44,158 nt of DNA from Rhizophagus sp. LPA8_4_AMF (lineage: Eukaryota > Glomeromycota > Glomeromycetes > Glomerales > Glomeraceae): the NCBI GenBank assembly GCA_021464525.1, contig JADRCO010000195.1, positions 1 through 44,158 of the forward strand, given 5' to 3'. Below the pieces are notes generated by a model. That model was given only the letters and a program-made list of their open reading frames with translations, had not been told where the DNA came from and ran no database searches. Both the position numbers and the translations under genes were made by a program. Positions 1 to 10,108 of this stretch are shown here, in pieces (positions within the stretch are counted from its first letter, which is position 1; every line of letters begins with the position of its first letter).

Positions 1-182
1 CCCCCGAAGGGAGGGGAGCATCGGTGTATATGGAGTATTTATTAGATACCCATGGAATAACAGGCTTATCTCATTGTGTATGACGTATACACCGATGGAT
101 TTATACTTTTTTATACTTTTTTTATACCGGTGGAGTAATTTACAAAAAAATTCATCGGTGTATACATAATACCGATGGGATA
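1..182. repeat. Inverted-repeat element in intron 1 of kinase-Sel1 copy 1
   Basis: The 12-mer CATCGGTGTATA at 19-30 recurs inverted at 86-97, and a perfect 13-base inverted pair lies at 85-97 and 153-165. A small hairpin (CATCGGT 153-159 / ACCGATG 171-177) lies near the right end. From about 184 rightwards the sequence resembles intron 1 of the downstream copies (AATAGCTT... to ...ATATAG), and to the left it does not. The element therefore appears inserted in, or replacing part of, intron 1. Its left end is outside the window and its class is unknown. Confidence 0.5.
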
Positions 183-249
183 AAATAGCTTTACTTCAAT
201 AGCCGTAATATATACTAATTAAATTCATAAATTCATATTTATAATATAG

Positions 250-2212
250 CTTAAACTTCAAAAAGAAATACAATTTCATGATAATATTATTAATTTTTTT
301 GGAGTTACAAAATTTGAGTCAGGTATAATAAAACTATCCAATGATAGATAATATTCAAAAATATGTTATTTGAATTATTCAATAAATGCAATTAAAATTA
401 ATTTTTAATTATTTCTTTTATTCGTTAGACAATCAAGATGATTTATTAAAAAAATATTTATTAGTTATGGAATATGCCGATTCTGGTACTCTTAAAGATT
501 ATTTGAAGAAAAACTTCAATGGTCTCACCTGGGACGATAAATATAACTTGGCGTACCAGTTAGCTTGTGGCGTGTCGTGTTTACATAATGAAGGGATCAT
601 ACATCGTGATTTGGTAATTAATTTAATTTAATTAAATGTAAATTTTATTTTTATAAATATTAATTTAATATTTATTTATAGCATTCAGCTAATATATTGG
701 TTCATAGAAACACAATAAAGGTGGCCGATTTTGGTTTGTCAAGAAGAATTGGATCATTATCTAAACAATCAAAATTATTTGGAATAGTTCCTTACATTGA
801 TCCAAAAAGATACGGCCAACGGAAAAATAATGAAAATTCAACACAATTAACTTCATTTAACGAAAAAAGCGATATTTACAGTGTTGGAGTACTGTTATGG
901 GAGATATCTAGCGGACAACCTCCCTTTATAATGAAGAATATGGTCCTGTATTGGCTATAGATATTAAAGAAGGTCTTAGAGAAGAACCTATTCCTGATAC
1001 ACCTAAAAATTATATAAAACTTTATACTGGTAATTAATATTTATACTTTATTCAATATATTATAATTTATTTCTTAAATTATTTATTCTTTTTTTAGATT
1101 GTTGGGATGGTGAGCCAGATAATCGTCCAACTATAAACCAGGTGGTAGAAAGACTAAAAGCAATGATTACAAAAACTAGCATAATAGCAAAAATTCACCA
1201 AATTAAACCAGATCTTCAATTATCAGATAAGAAAGATATTATTAATCCAACTAATGTTACAACTACTTCAAGCGCCAGTGATTCATACCATGGGGAAATG
1301 TCTCAACTTATTCAAAATTTTCATAAAATGAATACAAAAGAAATAGATTCATCAACAAATGAACAAATAATTAGTAAACCTGCTGAAATAATTAATGAAA
1401 TAGTAAAATTTATCTTCAAATTAATTAGTGAAGATAAAAATATATATAAATATATTTTTGATTATTTTGATAGTCGTAATATTAAATCGCAAGATATTTA
1501 TAATTGGTTGTTAAATAATCAAAATGATATGGATTCTATTTTCTTACTTGGATGTTTTGATTATTATGGAATTGAAACTAGTAAAAATCTTAATCAAGCA
1601 TTTGATTTATTTATTGAAGCATCAAAGCAATATCATATATTGTCACAATATTTTGTTGGATGTTGTTACCAATATGGTCATGGGACTAGAAAAGATGAAA
1701 AGCTAGCTTTTGAATATTATGAAAAATTAGCTAATAAGGGGGTTGCATTTGGAATATTACAAATAGGTTATTTTTATGAACAAGGCATATGGGTTAAAAA
1801 AGACTTAAAAAGAGCTGCTCGTTTATATGAAAAAGCAGCAAATTTAGGTAATAATGTGGCTCCAAGTAATCTTGCCATTATGCATATAAATGAAGTTGGT
1901 ATTGATAAAGATGATTATAAGGCATTTAAATTATCTAAACAATCAGCTGAAGGAGAATGTTTGAGTGGAATTAGGCTATTAGGATATTGTTATGATACTG
2001 GAGTTGGAACTAGTGTTAATAAACAAAAAGCATTTGAATTTTATCAAAAAGCAGCAGTTTTAGGAGATATATATGCTCAATATAATCTTGCTATTATGTA
2101 TGAAATAGGGGATGGGATTGAGAAAGATATTAATAAAGCAATTTACTGGTTTGAACAAACTACCAAAGGAGGACATCAAAATGCTTCATATAGATTGAAA
2201 AACTTAAAATAG
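250..2212 (+). pseudogene. Kinase-Sel1 array copy 1: partial 5' end, frameshifted in the kinase domain
   Basis: TKL-type protein kinase fused to Sel1 repeats. Exon 1 (P-loop and catalytic lysine in the other copies) is not in the window. Visible exons are 250-322, 429-613, 698-1029 region (starting after the AG before CATTCAGCT) and 1098-2212. They encode the alphaC segment [13 protein letters not shown], hinge VMEYADSG, catalytic loop HRDL joined to HSANIL (other copies HSGN), then ADFGLSRR. After the codons for PPF (919-927) one base is missing relative to copies 2-4, so the reading frame ends at TAG 958-960. The original frame is open again downstream to the splice donor at 1030. The Sel1 exon is open from 1098 to 2212: a variable linker, then six 36-residue repeats starting near SIFLLG and ending NASYRLKNLK. 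Splice sites look usable, so decay is recent, or the missing base is an assembly error. The Sel1 half could still be made from an internal ATG at 1142. If the missing base is real, the full fusion is not made. Confidence 0.75.
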
Positions 2213-2634
2213 CTCATGTAAGATAAGAATTCTTTAATTTATATATTTGTATTGCATTTATTATATTTTTAGTTACAATTAATGAAGTTGGATGTATTTA
2301 AATTATGGATTTACATTAAACAAATATAATTACAGTTATTTTGACTATAAAGAAAAGAACAGTGACTTAAATTTTTTCCATTGATGTTTTATAGAAATAC
2401 CAATGTCTTTTATTTATATCCGATCCAATTCAATGATTAACCTTTTACATTTTAGTAACCATCAACAATTTTTTCCAAGCTTCATAATTGATATTGAAGT
2501 TTATGCTTCGATGAAAAGGTTTCTTTAGGATGAAATAGATTTTGCATTTACATTTTTGGCAAATGACCTTCATCTAGATTTTTTAAAGATGAATAACAGT
2601 ATATGTGTGCGTTTTGTTTTGCTCTATAATGATA
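2213..2634. other. 3' flank of copy 1 (duplicated spacer)
   Basis: No gene is seen. The segment from about 2,280 to 2,560 is shared with the flanks of the other copies (about 7,380-7,570, 12,470-12,780 and 17,260-17,530). Landmarks are TTTACATTAAACAAATATAA, AACCTTTTACATTTTAG and TTCTTTAGRATGAAATAGAT. It marks the duplicated unit as longer than the gene. Confidence 0.6.
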
Positions 2635-3568
2635 ACTAATGCTTTGCATGGGCCGTGGTGGCTCGAGCCAGCTCGCAAGCCAAGTATATCGAGCTGTGCT
2701 GTGGTTCTCAATCAATTGAGCTCAGCCGAGCTTCAATTCGAGCTGGCATACGAGCTATAAGTCGGCTTGCAAGCTCTTAGACTAAGAATATAGAATTTGC
2801 GGGCATCCTTAACGTAAGGTAGGGGTGTAATAGACGTTTATCGTAAACTGAGGTGTACGATTTGAATGTTATTAGCTTATATTAGTTAGTATGACATTTA
2901 TCTTAGAAAATTTTTCGCGGTTTTCCAAAAAAAAAAAATAGTACAAAAATGGTGCTTACATAATAAAAAAGAAGCACTAAAGAAACGTTATATAGAATAG
3001 TTTTAATAACTTTTTTTTTATTTATTGTTATTTTATTACAAGAATACGCATATATAATAAAATTTTAATTTTAAATAAACACGTTTTCTTCAAAATTTGA
3101 GTTATACAGTTCCAATATATACTATATTTTATATTTTACTATACAAACATAAACTAATAAATTTATGTAAGCTTCAAGCTTTTATAAGTTAAGTTAATTA
3201 AAATTTTTATTAAGACACTTCTTCACCTTTATGAAGTTTTCAAATATTTCAGTTAATTATAAAACTAATAAAATAAAATAAAATAAAAATTATATTAATA
3301 AGTAAACTATAACAACATAACTTTCAAGGCAAAATTTGAGCAAATATAATGAAAAATATAAAAGAATTGAAAGAAAAATACTTACGGTTTATGATAAGGT
3401 CTGCGCCCCAACTTGCGTTAATTTGCGAAATGATCACACCTGCGCAAATATAGAATCGTCTGGCTTGAAGTTGGCTCAAAACGAGCCGAGCTCGGCCATT
3501 CTAATCAAGCCGAGCTGGCTCAAATTTTGGCTCGGCTCGGCTCGAGCCGGCTCATGCGAAGCTTTAGT
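2635..3568. mobile_element. 0.93-kb element with long degenerate terminal inverted repeats
   Basis: The ends 2,635-2,655 (ACTAATGCTTTGCATGGGCC..) and 3,548-3,568 are inverted repeats matching at 18 of 21 positions. Inside each end lies a G+C-rich zone of repeated GGCTCG/GAGCC motifs (2,651-2,780 and 3,455-3,550), unlike the AT-rich surroundings. The equivalent spacer after copy 4 (about 17,590-17,620) runs from ...GTGTGTTTTTGAACT to TAATAACCTTATAT without this block, which gives an empty site. A target duplication may be the imperfect pair near TGATAAC / TAATAAC, suggesting about 8 bases as in hAT elements, but this is inference. No transposase is visible; an open frame at 3,336-3,605 crosses the repeats and shows no known domain. 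It is probably non-autonomous. Confidence 0.65.
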
Positions 3569-4065
3569 AATAACCTTATATTATATATATCATTACTTTC
3601 TTTAATTATATTTTTATAACCAATGAATTACATGAATTAATTTTTATATTTAATTTGATATAATCTAAAATGCATCATTGATAAGTTAGATATCTATTAC
3701 TTTTTTTATTACCAAAGTTTGTCAAATAGGCGATATTTCAACATGCTGTTAACAAGTCGTCAGGTTTATAATAATATAAAAACTTCCCAATTATAAAATG
3801 TGAAATAAATAACTTCCAAATATTCAAAAAAGGTATAAAATAAATCAAAATATAATCAATATAAGAATAGAAAGAAACCTTCCAAAAAATCAAAGTATAA
3901 TTATAATCATTTGCAAGAAAATAAAATATATGCATAAAAAAATATTTAATATTGCTTTTTTTCTTACAATATATAAAGTCTAATTAAAGAGTGAGAAGGT
4001 ATATTGAAATGTAGAATATGATATAAAATATAAAAATTAACAACTAGATACCTAAGTTCTATATA

Positions 4066-4215
4066 CAGTCGACCCCCTATATAGTCACACCCCTTGGGAC
4101 CGATAAAAAATAGTGTGATTATAAAAGACTATATAGTGCGACTAAAGAGGGTCTTTTTAATAAGTTTATAAGGGGATGTGACTATATCTGGAGTGACTAT
4201 AGTGAGGGTCGATTG
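4066..4215. mobile_element. Pogo/Tigger-like MITE, 150 bases, TA-flanked
   Basis: The ends are CAGTCGACCCCCTATATAGT... and, read inverted, CAATCGACCCTCACTATAGT..., matching at 19 of 23 positions. TA lies directly outside both ends (4,064-4,065 and 4,216-4,217). CAGT..-type ends with TA duplication are typical of pogo-like Tc1/mariner elements. It is too short for a transposase and would be moved in trans. It lies about 730 bases upstream of the copy 2 start. Confidence 0.65.
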
Positions 4216-4884
4216 TAATTAATAACAATAGTAAAGAAAAAAATTATTGTTTCTATATTCTAATTATGATTATAATTATCATTGTTATTATTTTAAGATT
4301 TAAATAAGTATAAAAAAAAATATAATATTTATTGTTTTAAAATTATGAGATTTTGAGAAATAGTGTTTAAATTTGTGATTAATGGCTCCATTCATGAAGT
4401 GATGTAATAGCCTTGAAAGTAGAAGGTTGTAGTAATGGATTCAATATTCAATATTCAATTATCGGTTCTCATTATGATACGCTCGGTACAGCCCACTTGC
4501 TTGAAATAGAATTCAAGGTCTGAAATCGTCCAAAATAATAAGTAATATTACAGTATTAAAATTAATAAAATATAAATAAACTATTGTATACTTAATTTAT
4601 ATTCTTTTATCAACATTTAATTAATCCTTAAAAATTTATTCATTTTATTTCGTTACGAAATTTTTGTTAAACATTCATCAGCTAGTAAAAGATCGATAGG
4701 TTTGGTTAATGGTATAATAGATTTTTTTTTTAAATAAATTGCGTATGAATTGGTTATATTTGTGCTTTATTGGACGTTTATAAAAAAAAGTATGTAAAGA
4801 ATAAATTATTACGATAAAATTATATCTCCAATTTGCATAATCGGCAATGTTACAAAAATTCCTTTTCTGTGTTACCAGAATTCT

Positions 4885-4892
4885 TATAAATA
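4885..4892 (+). promoter_or_regulatory. TATA-like box of kinase-Sel1 copy 2
   Basis: TATAAATA lies 57 bases before the ATG at 4,949, within a block conserved upstream of copies 2, 3 and 4 (GTTACAA..., TTACCAG, then TATAAAT, then CGTACGACAAATAAT..TTTG and CACAATG). Conservation of position across the three copies supports a core promoter. The transcription start is not known. Confidence 0.5.
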
Positions 4893-4948
4893 TGATTTCA
4901 TTTTTTTTCGTACGACAAATAATTTTTGTTGTCGTTCATACTTCCACA

Positions 4949-7269
4949 ATGTCTAATAATATCGAAATGAAGGATACTGAAAATAAAAATGAATGGATTG
5001 ATTGGATTGAGGAAGCTATTGATAAAGAATATTTTAAATGTTATGAATATAATTTTAGTAATATTCAAGAAATTGGTTCCGGTACATTCGGTGAAGTTTA
5101 TCGGGCAAATTGGAAAAATTCGGAACAATATATAGCTTTGAAATCTTTTTTTAATCTTAACAACGTCGCTGTAAAAGAAATTGTACATGAGGTAATTAAA
5201 AAATATAATAGCTTCACTCTGATACTAATTGTAATATATATTCATTAAAATTTAATAATTATATAGCTTAAACTTCAAAGAGAAATACAATTTCATGATA
5301 ATATTATTAAGTTCTATGGGATTACAAAATTTGAGTCAGGTATATAATAAAACTACCCAATGATAGATAATATTCAAAATATTGTTATTTGAATTTTGCA
5401 AAAAAATTAATAAAATAATTTAATTATTTCTTTTATTTAAACAATCAAGTTGATCTATTAAAAAAATATTCATTAGTTATGGAGTATGCTGATTCTGGTA
5501 CTCTTAAAGATTATTTGAAGAAAATCTTCAATAATCTTACCTGGGATAATAAATACAATTTGGCGTACCAGTTAGCTTGTGGCGTGTCGTGTTTACATAA
5601 TGAAGGGATCATACATCGTGATTTGGTAATTATTTTAATTTAATTAAACGAAAATTTTATTTATTAATTTAATTAATTTTAAATATATACATTTTAATAG
5701 CATTCTGGTAATATATTGGTTCATAGAAACACAATAAAGGTGGCCGATTTTGGGTTGTCAAAAAGAATTGGATCATCATCCAAACAATCAAAATTATTCG
5801 GAATAATTCCTTACGTTGATCCAAAAAGATTTGGTAAACGAGAAGACAATAAAAATTCAACCCAAATTTTCTCATTTAATGAAAAGAGCGATGTTTACAG
5901 TGTTGGAGTACTGCTATGGGAGATATCTAGCGGAAAACCTCCCTTTTTTACTAAAGTATATGATCTTGATTTGGCTATAGATATTTCGCAAGGTCTTAGA
6001 GAAGATCCTTTTCCTGATACACCTGATAAATACATAAAACTTTATATTGGTAAAATAATATTTAAACCTTTTTTCAATACATTGTAATTTATTGCTTAAA
6101 TTATATATTCTTCTTTTTTAGATTGTTGGGATGGTGAGCCAAATAATCGTCCAATTATAAACCAGGTAGTAGAAAGATTAAAATCAATGATTACAAAAAC
6201 AATTATAATGACAGAAACTTATCATATTAAATCAGATCTTCAATTATCAGATAAGCAAGAATTTAATTCAACTAATGTTAATACTTCTTCAAGTATCAAT
6301 GATTCATATCATAGAGAATTTTCTCAAATTATTCAAAATTTTGATAGAACAAATATAAAAGAAATAGCGCCTACAATATCAACAAGTGAAATGTTTAATA
6401 TTAATAATTCGTCTGAAATGAATTTAATAATTAATGAAATAGTAGAATTTATTTTTAAATTTAACAATAGAGGAAAAGCAGCATATGATTATATTTTTGA
6501 TTGTTTTAATGATCATAATGTGAATTCATTTGAAATTTATAGCTGGTTGTTAAATAATCAAAATGATTTGGATTCTATTTTCTTACTTGGATATTTTAAT
6601 TATGTGGGAATTGAAATCAGTAAAAATTATGATCGAGCATTTGATTTGTTTATCAAAGCATCTAAGCAAAGTCATATATTGGCACAATATTATATTGGAG
6701 GATGTTATGAATTTGGCTATGGGACTGTAAAAAATGAAAAACTAGCTATTGAATATTATGAAAAATTAGTTAATAAGGAGATTGCGTTAGGAATATTTAA
6801 AATTAGTTATTTTTATGAACAAGGTATAGGAGTTAAAAGAAACTTAAAAAGAGCTGCTTATTTATATGAAAAAGCAGCAAATTTAGGTCATAATGTGGCA
6901 CAAAGTAATCTTGCTATCATGTATATAAATGAAATCGGTATTGATAAAGATGATTACAAAGCATTTAATTTATCTAAACAATCAGCTGAGGGAGAATGTT
7001 TGAGTGGAATAAGGGTATTGGGATATTGTTATAGTTACGGAATTGGAACTAATGTTAATAAACAAAAAGCGTTTGAATTATATCACAAAGCAGCAGATTT
7101 AGGAGATATGTATGCTCAACATAATCTTGGTGATATGTATGAAATTGGGGATGGAATTGAGAAAGATATAAATAAAGCAATTTACTGGTATGAACAATCT
7201 GCCAAACAAGGATATCAAGATGCTCAAAATAAGTTGGAAATCTTAAAAAAAATAATTCACGTAAATTAA
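4949..7269 (+). CDS. Kinase-Sel1 array copy 2: TKL kinase with six Sel1 repeats (intact frame)
   Basis: Predicted 662-residue cytoplasmic protein from exons 4949-5191, 5267-5339, 5450-5625, 5701-6049 and 6122-7269; all joins keep frame. The kinase domain starts near residue 40: P-loop G43-SGTFGEV, lysine K65 (IALK), helix-C E87 (LQRE), hinge VMEYADSG, H161-R-D, HSGN, D180-F-G. The activation segment ends PYVDPKRF, so the usual APE is DPK. It continues through DCWDGEPNNRP to a polar linker, then six 36-residue Sel1 repeats (about 432-648), which form a solenoid that usually scaffolds partners. The usual exon 3 acceptor TTAG is TTAA here. The next AG (5,448-5,449) restores frame and drops three residues (D-N-Q of the sister copies). 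An upstream in-frame ATG at 4,847 lies before the TATA-like box; 4,949 matches the MSNNIE start of the sisters. Substrate unknown; apart from the shifted acceptor, this is the least damaged copy. Confidence 0.85.
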
Positions 7270-8202
7270 GAATTTTTTTATTTCAACTTATTTATATATT
7301 TGTGTTGTATTTTATAATATTTTACGTATATTATTGATTTAAATCAAAATATATATATATAATTCATATAATTACAGTTATTTATTTTAACTATAATTTT
7401 TTCATTTGATTGTTTTATAAATTTTAACCTCTTATTATTCGTTATCTACGGACTTCGGTCCAATTAAATGATTAACCATTTACATTTTAGAGTGATATTA
7501 TTGATTTGGATTAATCAAAATATTTTTCAATCTTAATAATTGGCATTAAAGCTTATGTTGCATTTTCTTCTGAATAATAAAATAAAACTCCGCAATTACA
7601 AATGAACTTTATCAGGGTTTAAAAAATATTTATATACTATGTTAATATTTTACACTTTCTTGAGCTTTTTACTGTATATTGGTTCTATTATCCATTTGGA
7701 CATTCATGATTTTATAAATTAATAATCAAAACAAATAATGATGATTCTATTTATATTAAAATAAATTGATAAAACTATTTTAAAACCAAAATTTTATAAT
7801 TTAATTTTGCAGCTTTTGATGATATCGTGTATTATAAATAACCTAGTTTTTTACTTAATTTATGTTCGTTTTTCTTAAAGATCTGTTGCTTTACGAAATT
7901 TTGTTTTTTACCTTGTTAAACATTAAACATTCATCAGCTGGTAAAGAAGATAGGTTTTAATAACTAGATTAATGGTTTAATGGATTTTTTTAGAAAAATA
8001 GTGTATGAATTGTGCTTTATTAGTAAATATAATACTGACATTTATAAAAAAAAAGCACGTAAAGTATTAAGATGAAGACGAAGAAAATTTAAATCAAATC
8101 CGTTCTAATAAACATAACTTATTTAACTTTCGAGTCTAAATTATGTGTTACATCATCTAATTTGTTTGATAAATCTTAATCTTCAATATTTTCTCTTTGT
8201 AG
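7270..8202. other. Spacer after copy 2 and left part of the copy 3 upstream region
   Basis: No gene is seen. About 7,380-7,570 is the shared 3' flank. About 7,917-8,202 (CATTCATCAGCTGGTAAAG, TTTATAAAAAAAAAGCACG, GACGAAGAAAATTTAAATC, CTCTTTGTAG) matches the regions upstream of copies 2 and 4 and normally sits a few hundred bases from the start codon. Here it is separated from copy 3 by 1.8 kb of unrelated sequence. Confidence 0.55.
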
Positions 8203-9997
8203 TGGGAAGTTATTCAGTAACAAATCACTCTGTAAGTTAGTCTTAAAAAGGGAAGTTAAAATTTAGATCGGTAAATCGATGCTAAATTGGGTAGAACCGT
8301 AGGAGTATGAAAAGGAAACCATTGAAAACTACCTATCAAATTGTGCCCAAATAGTAATCAAATCGTGGCCAAATCGTGCATGTAATCATAAATTTTCAGT
8401 AATGATTTGGATACAATCTGATAAGTAATCGTCTCAATAAATCGGCACGAATTTTTATTAAAGTCGTTACAATTTTTAAAACATTTTGATAAAATTTAGT
8501 AATAAAATTTAATAAATATCTCGTAAATACATTATCATTAAAACTTTGTAATACGTTGTTAGATTTTAGTAAATATGTAATTAAGTATCGAAGCAATATC
8601 ATATATTATATATCCTCTAAGATACTACACATAAAATTACATTCTTCTCCAAATATTCTAAATATTCTATACCTATTAATTACTCTTTAAAAATTGTACA
8701 TATGTAAAAATGTGAAAACTTGAGGATTCATTTATATATAGAATTTTCATTTTTCAGAAGTCCCCACCTGAAATACCCTACGAAATAAAGATAGAAATGT
8801 TAAAAAAAGACCATTTTTTTTTGTTTTGATACCTTTGTAATTTACTACTCTTAACATCCAAGAATTGGTGCTGGTGCTTCGAAAAAATTAAAGAAAAAAC
8901 TAATTCTTTGGATTCTTCTACCAAGTCCTGTGCTTCCAAAGATCCTACCATTTTGTTAAAAAAAGGGTTAAAAAAAATGCCCTAAAGAGAGTTCCTACCA
9001 GAATTCCACTCTCCGGAGTCCGGACCTGCCTAAAAAAAATGAAAGAAACGTTTCTAACATTTCATTAAAAGAATGTGTGAAATAAAATTGCCTAAATTCT
9101 TACCAAATTCCACGCGTCTGAAAAAGAAAAGAATAAAACTTTCGTTAAATGATTAAATCTGAAGGTTGAAAGGAAGACAAAACCTAAAAAAGTGAAATAT
9201 TAGTAATATTAGTACCAATGACAAAAAAAAAAACGATCAATAAAAAAGACAAAATCTATCTTCATTCCACAAGAGAGCCACCAAAACCTAAAAGAAGAAA
9301 AAGAAAGATGATTGTTAGTAATGAATACAAAAGGAAACAATATGATGAAATAAAATTGAAGATTCACCCTTATTTTCAAAGAGAATGGGCAAAACTTAAA
9401 AAGAAAATTCGAAAGGGTCGCCAAAATAAAAAAGAAGTTGAACCCTATAAAAAACAAAAGGCAAAAGTTAGTAATGAATACGAAAAGAAACCAATTAATC
9501 ATTACGTACTTTTAAGTGGATATCTAATTTTTTTTGTTTTTTTTTCACAGTAGGTAAAAGGGAAAAACGAAAGGGTAAAAGGAAGTTTCGTTAAAAAAAA
9601 ATTTTAAAAAAGTTACTTTAAAGCTTAATTGGACTGCGGCAGTCATTAATAATAATTTATCACATGATACACATGATATATAAATAGATGGTTAATAATA
9701 TGGTCTATTATATTTTATTATAAACATGTTGCATATTAAATCGTTGACGATCACTCAACTGCGTAGTAAATCACAAGTTTCTGCAAAGCAATTTATGATA
9801 ATGTTAATCCTAAACTTTTAAAGTCCGGAAGCATATTGCAAGGCTATCAATTCGAGTAAGTTGAGGTGCTACTTTTTCCTCTTTTTCTTTTGTATAAATT
9901 GTTACAATTTTTAATAAAGTTGAAACTCGATCTAAGATAAAATATGTTGTGCGTCATATGGCGTCGGCGAGTAATACTAGCCAATATCCTTTATACT
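8203..9997. other. 1.8-kb insertion in the upstream region of copy 3
   Basis: Upstream of copy 4, CCTTTGTAG is followed almost directly by AACGTAAAATGTCGATCGTC. Before copy 3 the matching halves CTCTTTGTAG (ending 8,202) and CAAAATGTCGATC (starting about 9,998) are 1.8 kb apart. The intervening sequence has no counterpart near the other copies. I see no clear terminal inverted repeats, so it may be a transposon fragment, a filler insertion or, less likely, ancestral sequence lost from copy 4. It contains a lysine-rich open frame (9,218-9,553) and otherwise nothing I recognise. Confidence 0.5.
9218..9553 (+). CDS. Doubtful lysine-rich ORF within the insertion
   Basis: An open frame of 111 codons, extremely rich in Lys and Arg (start MTKKKTINKKDK), with the peptide VSNEY repeated (a duplicated GTTAGTAATGAATA, about 155 bases apart). 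The end is hydrophobic (YVLLSGYLIFFVFF), encoded by a T-rich stretch that ends in TTTTTCACAG and so looks like an intron tail rather than coding sequence. No domain is recognised. A-rich DNA gives lysine-rich open frames by chance, so this may not be a gene. Confidence 0.2.
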   Translation: MTKKKTINKKDKIYLHSTREPPKPKRRKRKMIVSNEYKRKQYDEIKLKIHPYFQREWAKLKKKIRKGRQNKKEVEPYKKQKAKVSNEYEKKPINHYVLLSGYLIFFVFFSQ

Positions 9998-10058
9998 ACA
10001 AAATGTCGATCTTATGCATGTTACAAGTACAAAATTCTGTGGTACCAGACAGAAATCA

Positions 10059-10066
10059 TATAAATA
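10059..10066 (+). promoter_or_regulatory. TATA-like box of kinase-Sel1 copy 3
   Basis: TATAAATA lies 43 bases before the ATG at 10,109, in the conserved block with GGTACCAG before and CGTACAACAAATAATCTTTG after it. It is in the same relative position as in copies 2 and 4. The block is retained although a 1.8-kb insertion ends about 60 bases upstream. Confidence 0.5.
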
Positions 10067-10108
10067 GGAATCATTTTTTCCGTACAACAAATAATCTTTG
10101 CTTTCACA

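Larger units (their letters stand above)
3569..4948. other. Spacer upstream of copy 2 (duplicated)
   Basis: No gene is seen. Segments here are repeated after copy 4. CAATGAATTACATG..ATTAATTTTTA and ACCAAAGTTTGT (about 3,620-3,720) match 17,650-17,765. The AAATAAATAACTTCCAAATAT region matches about 18,610-18,640. CTCCATTCATGAAGTG (about 4,386) matches about 19,360. The stretch 4,670-4,800 (CATTCATCAGCTAGTAAAAG..., GTGCTTTATTGGACG) also recurs at 7,917-8,065 before copy 3. Confidence 0.55.

Noticed and set aside
3336..3605. 89-codon open frame inside the GGCTCG-rich element
   Set aside because: It runs through the degenerate palindromic repeats and shows no domain; its openness follows from repeat composition.
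4847..4948. Upstream in-frame ATG extending copy 2 (also 14,763 for copy 4)
   Set aside because: It lies before the conserved TATA-like box, the extension is not conserved in copy 3, which has an in-frame stop there, and MSNNIE is the shared start.
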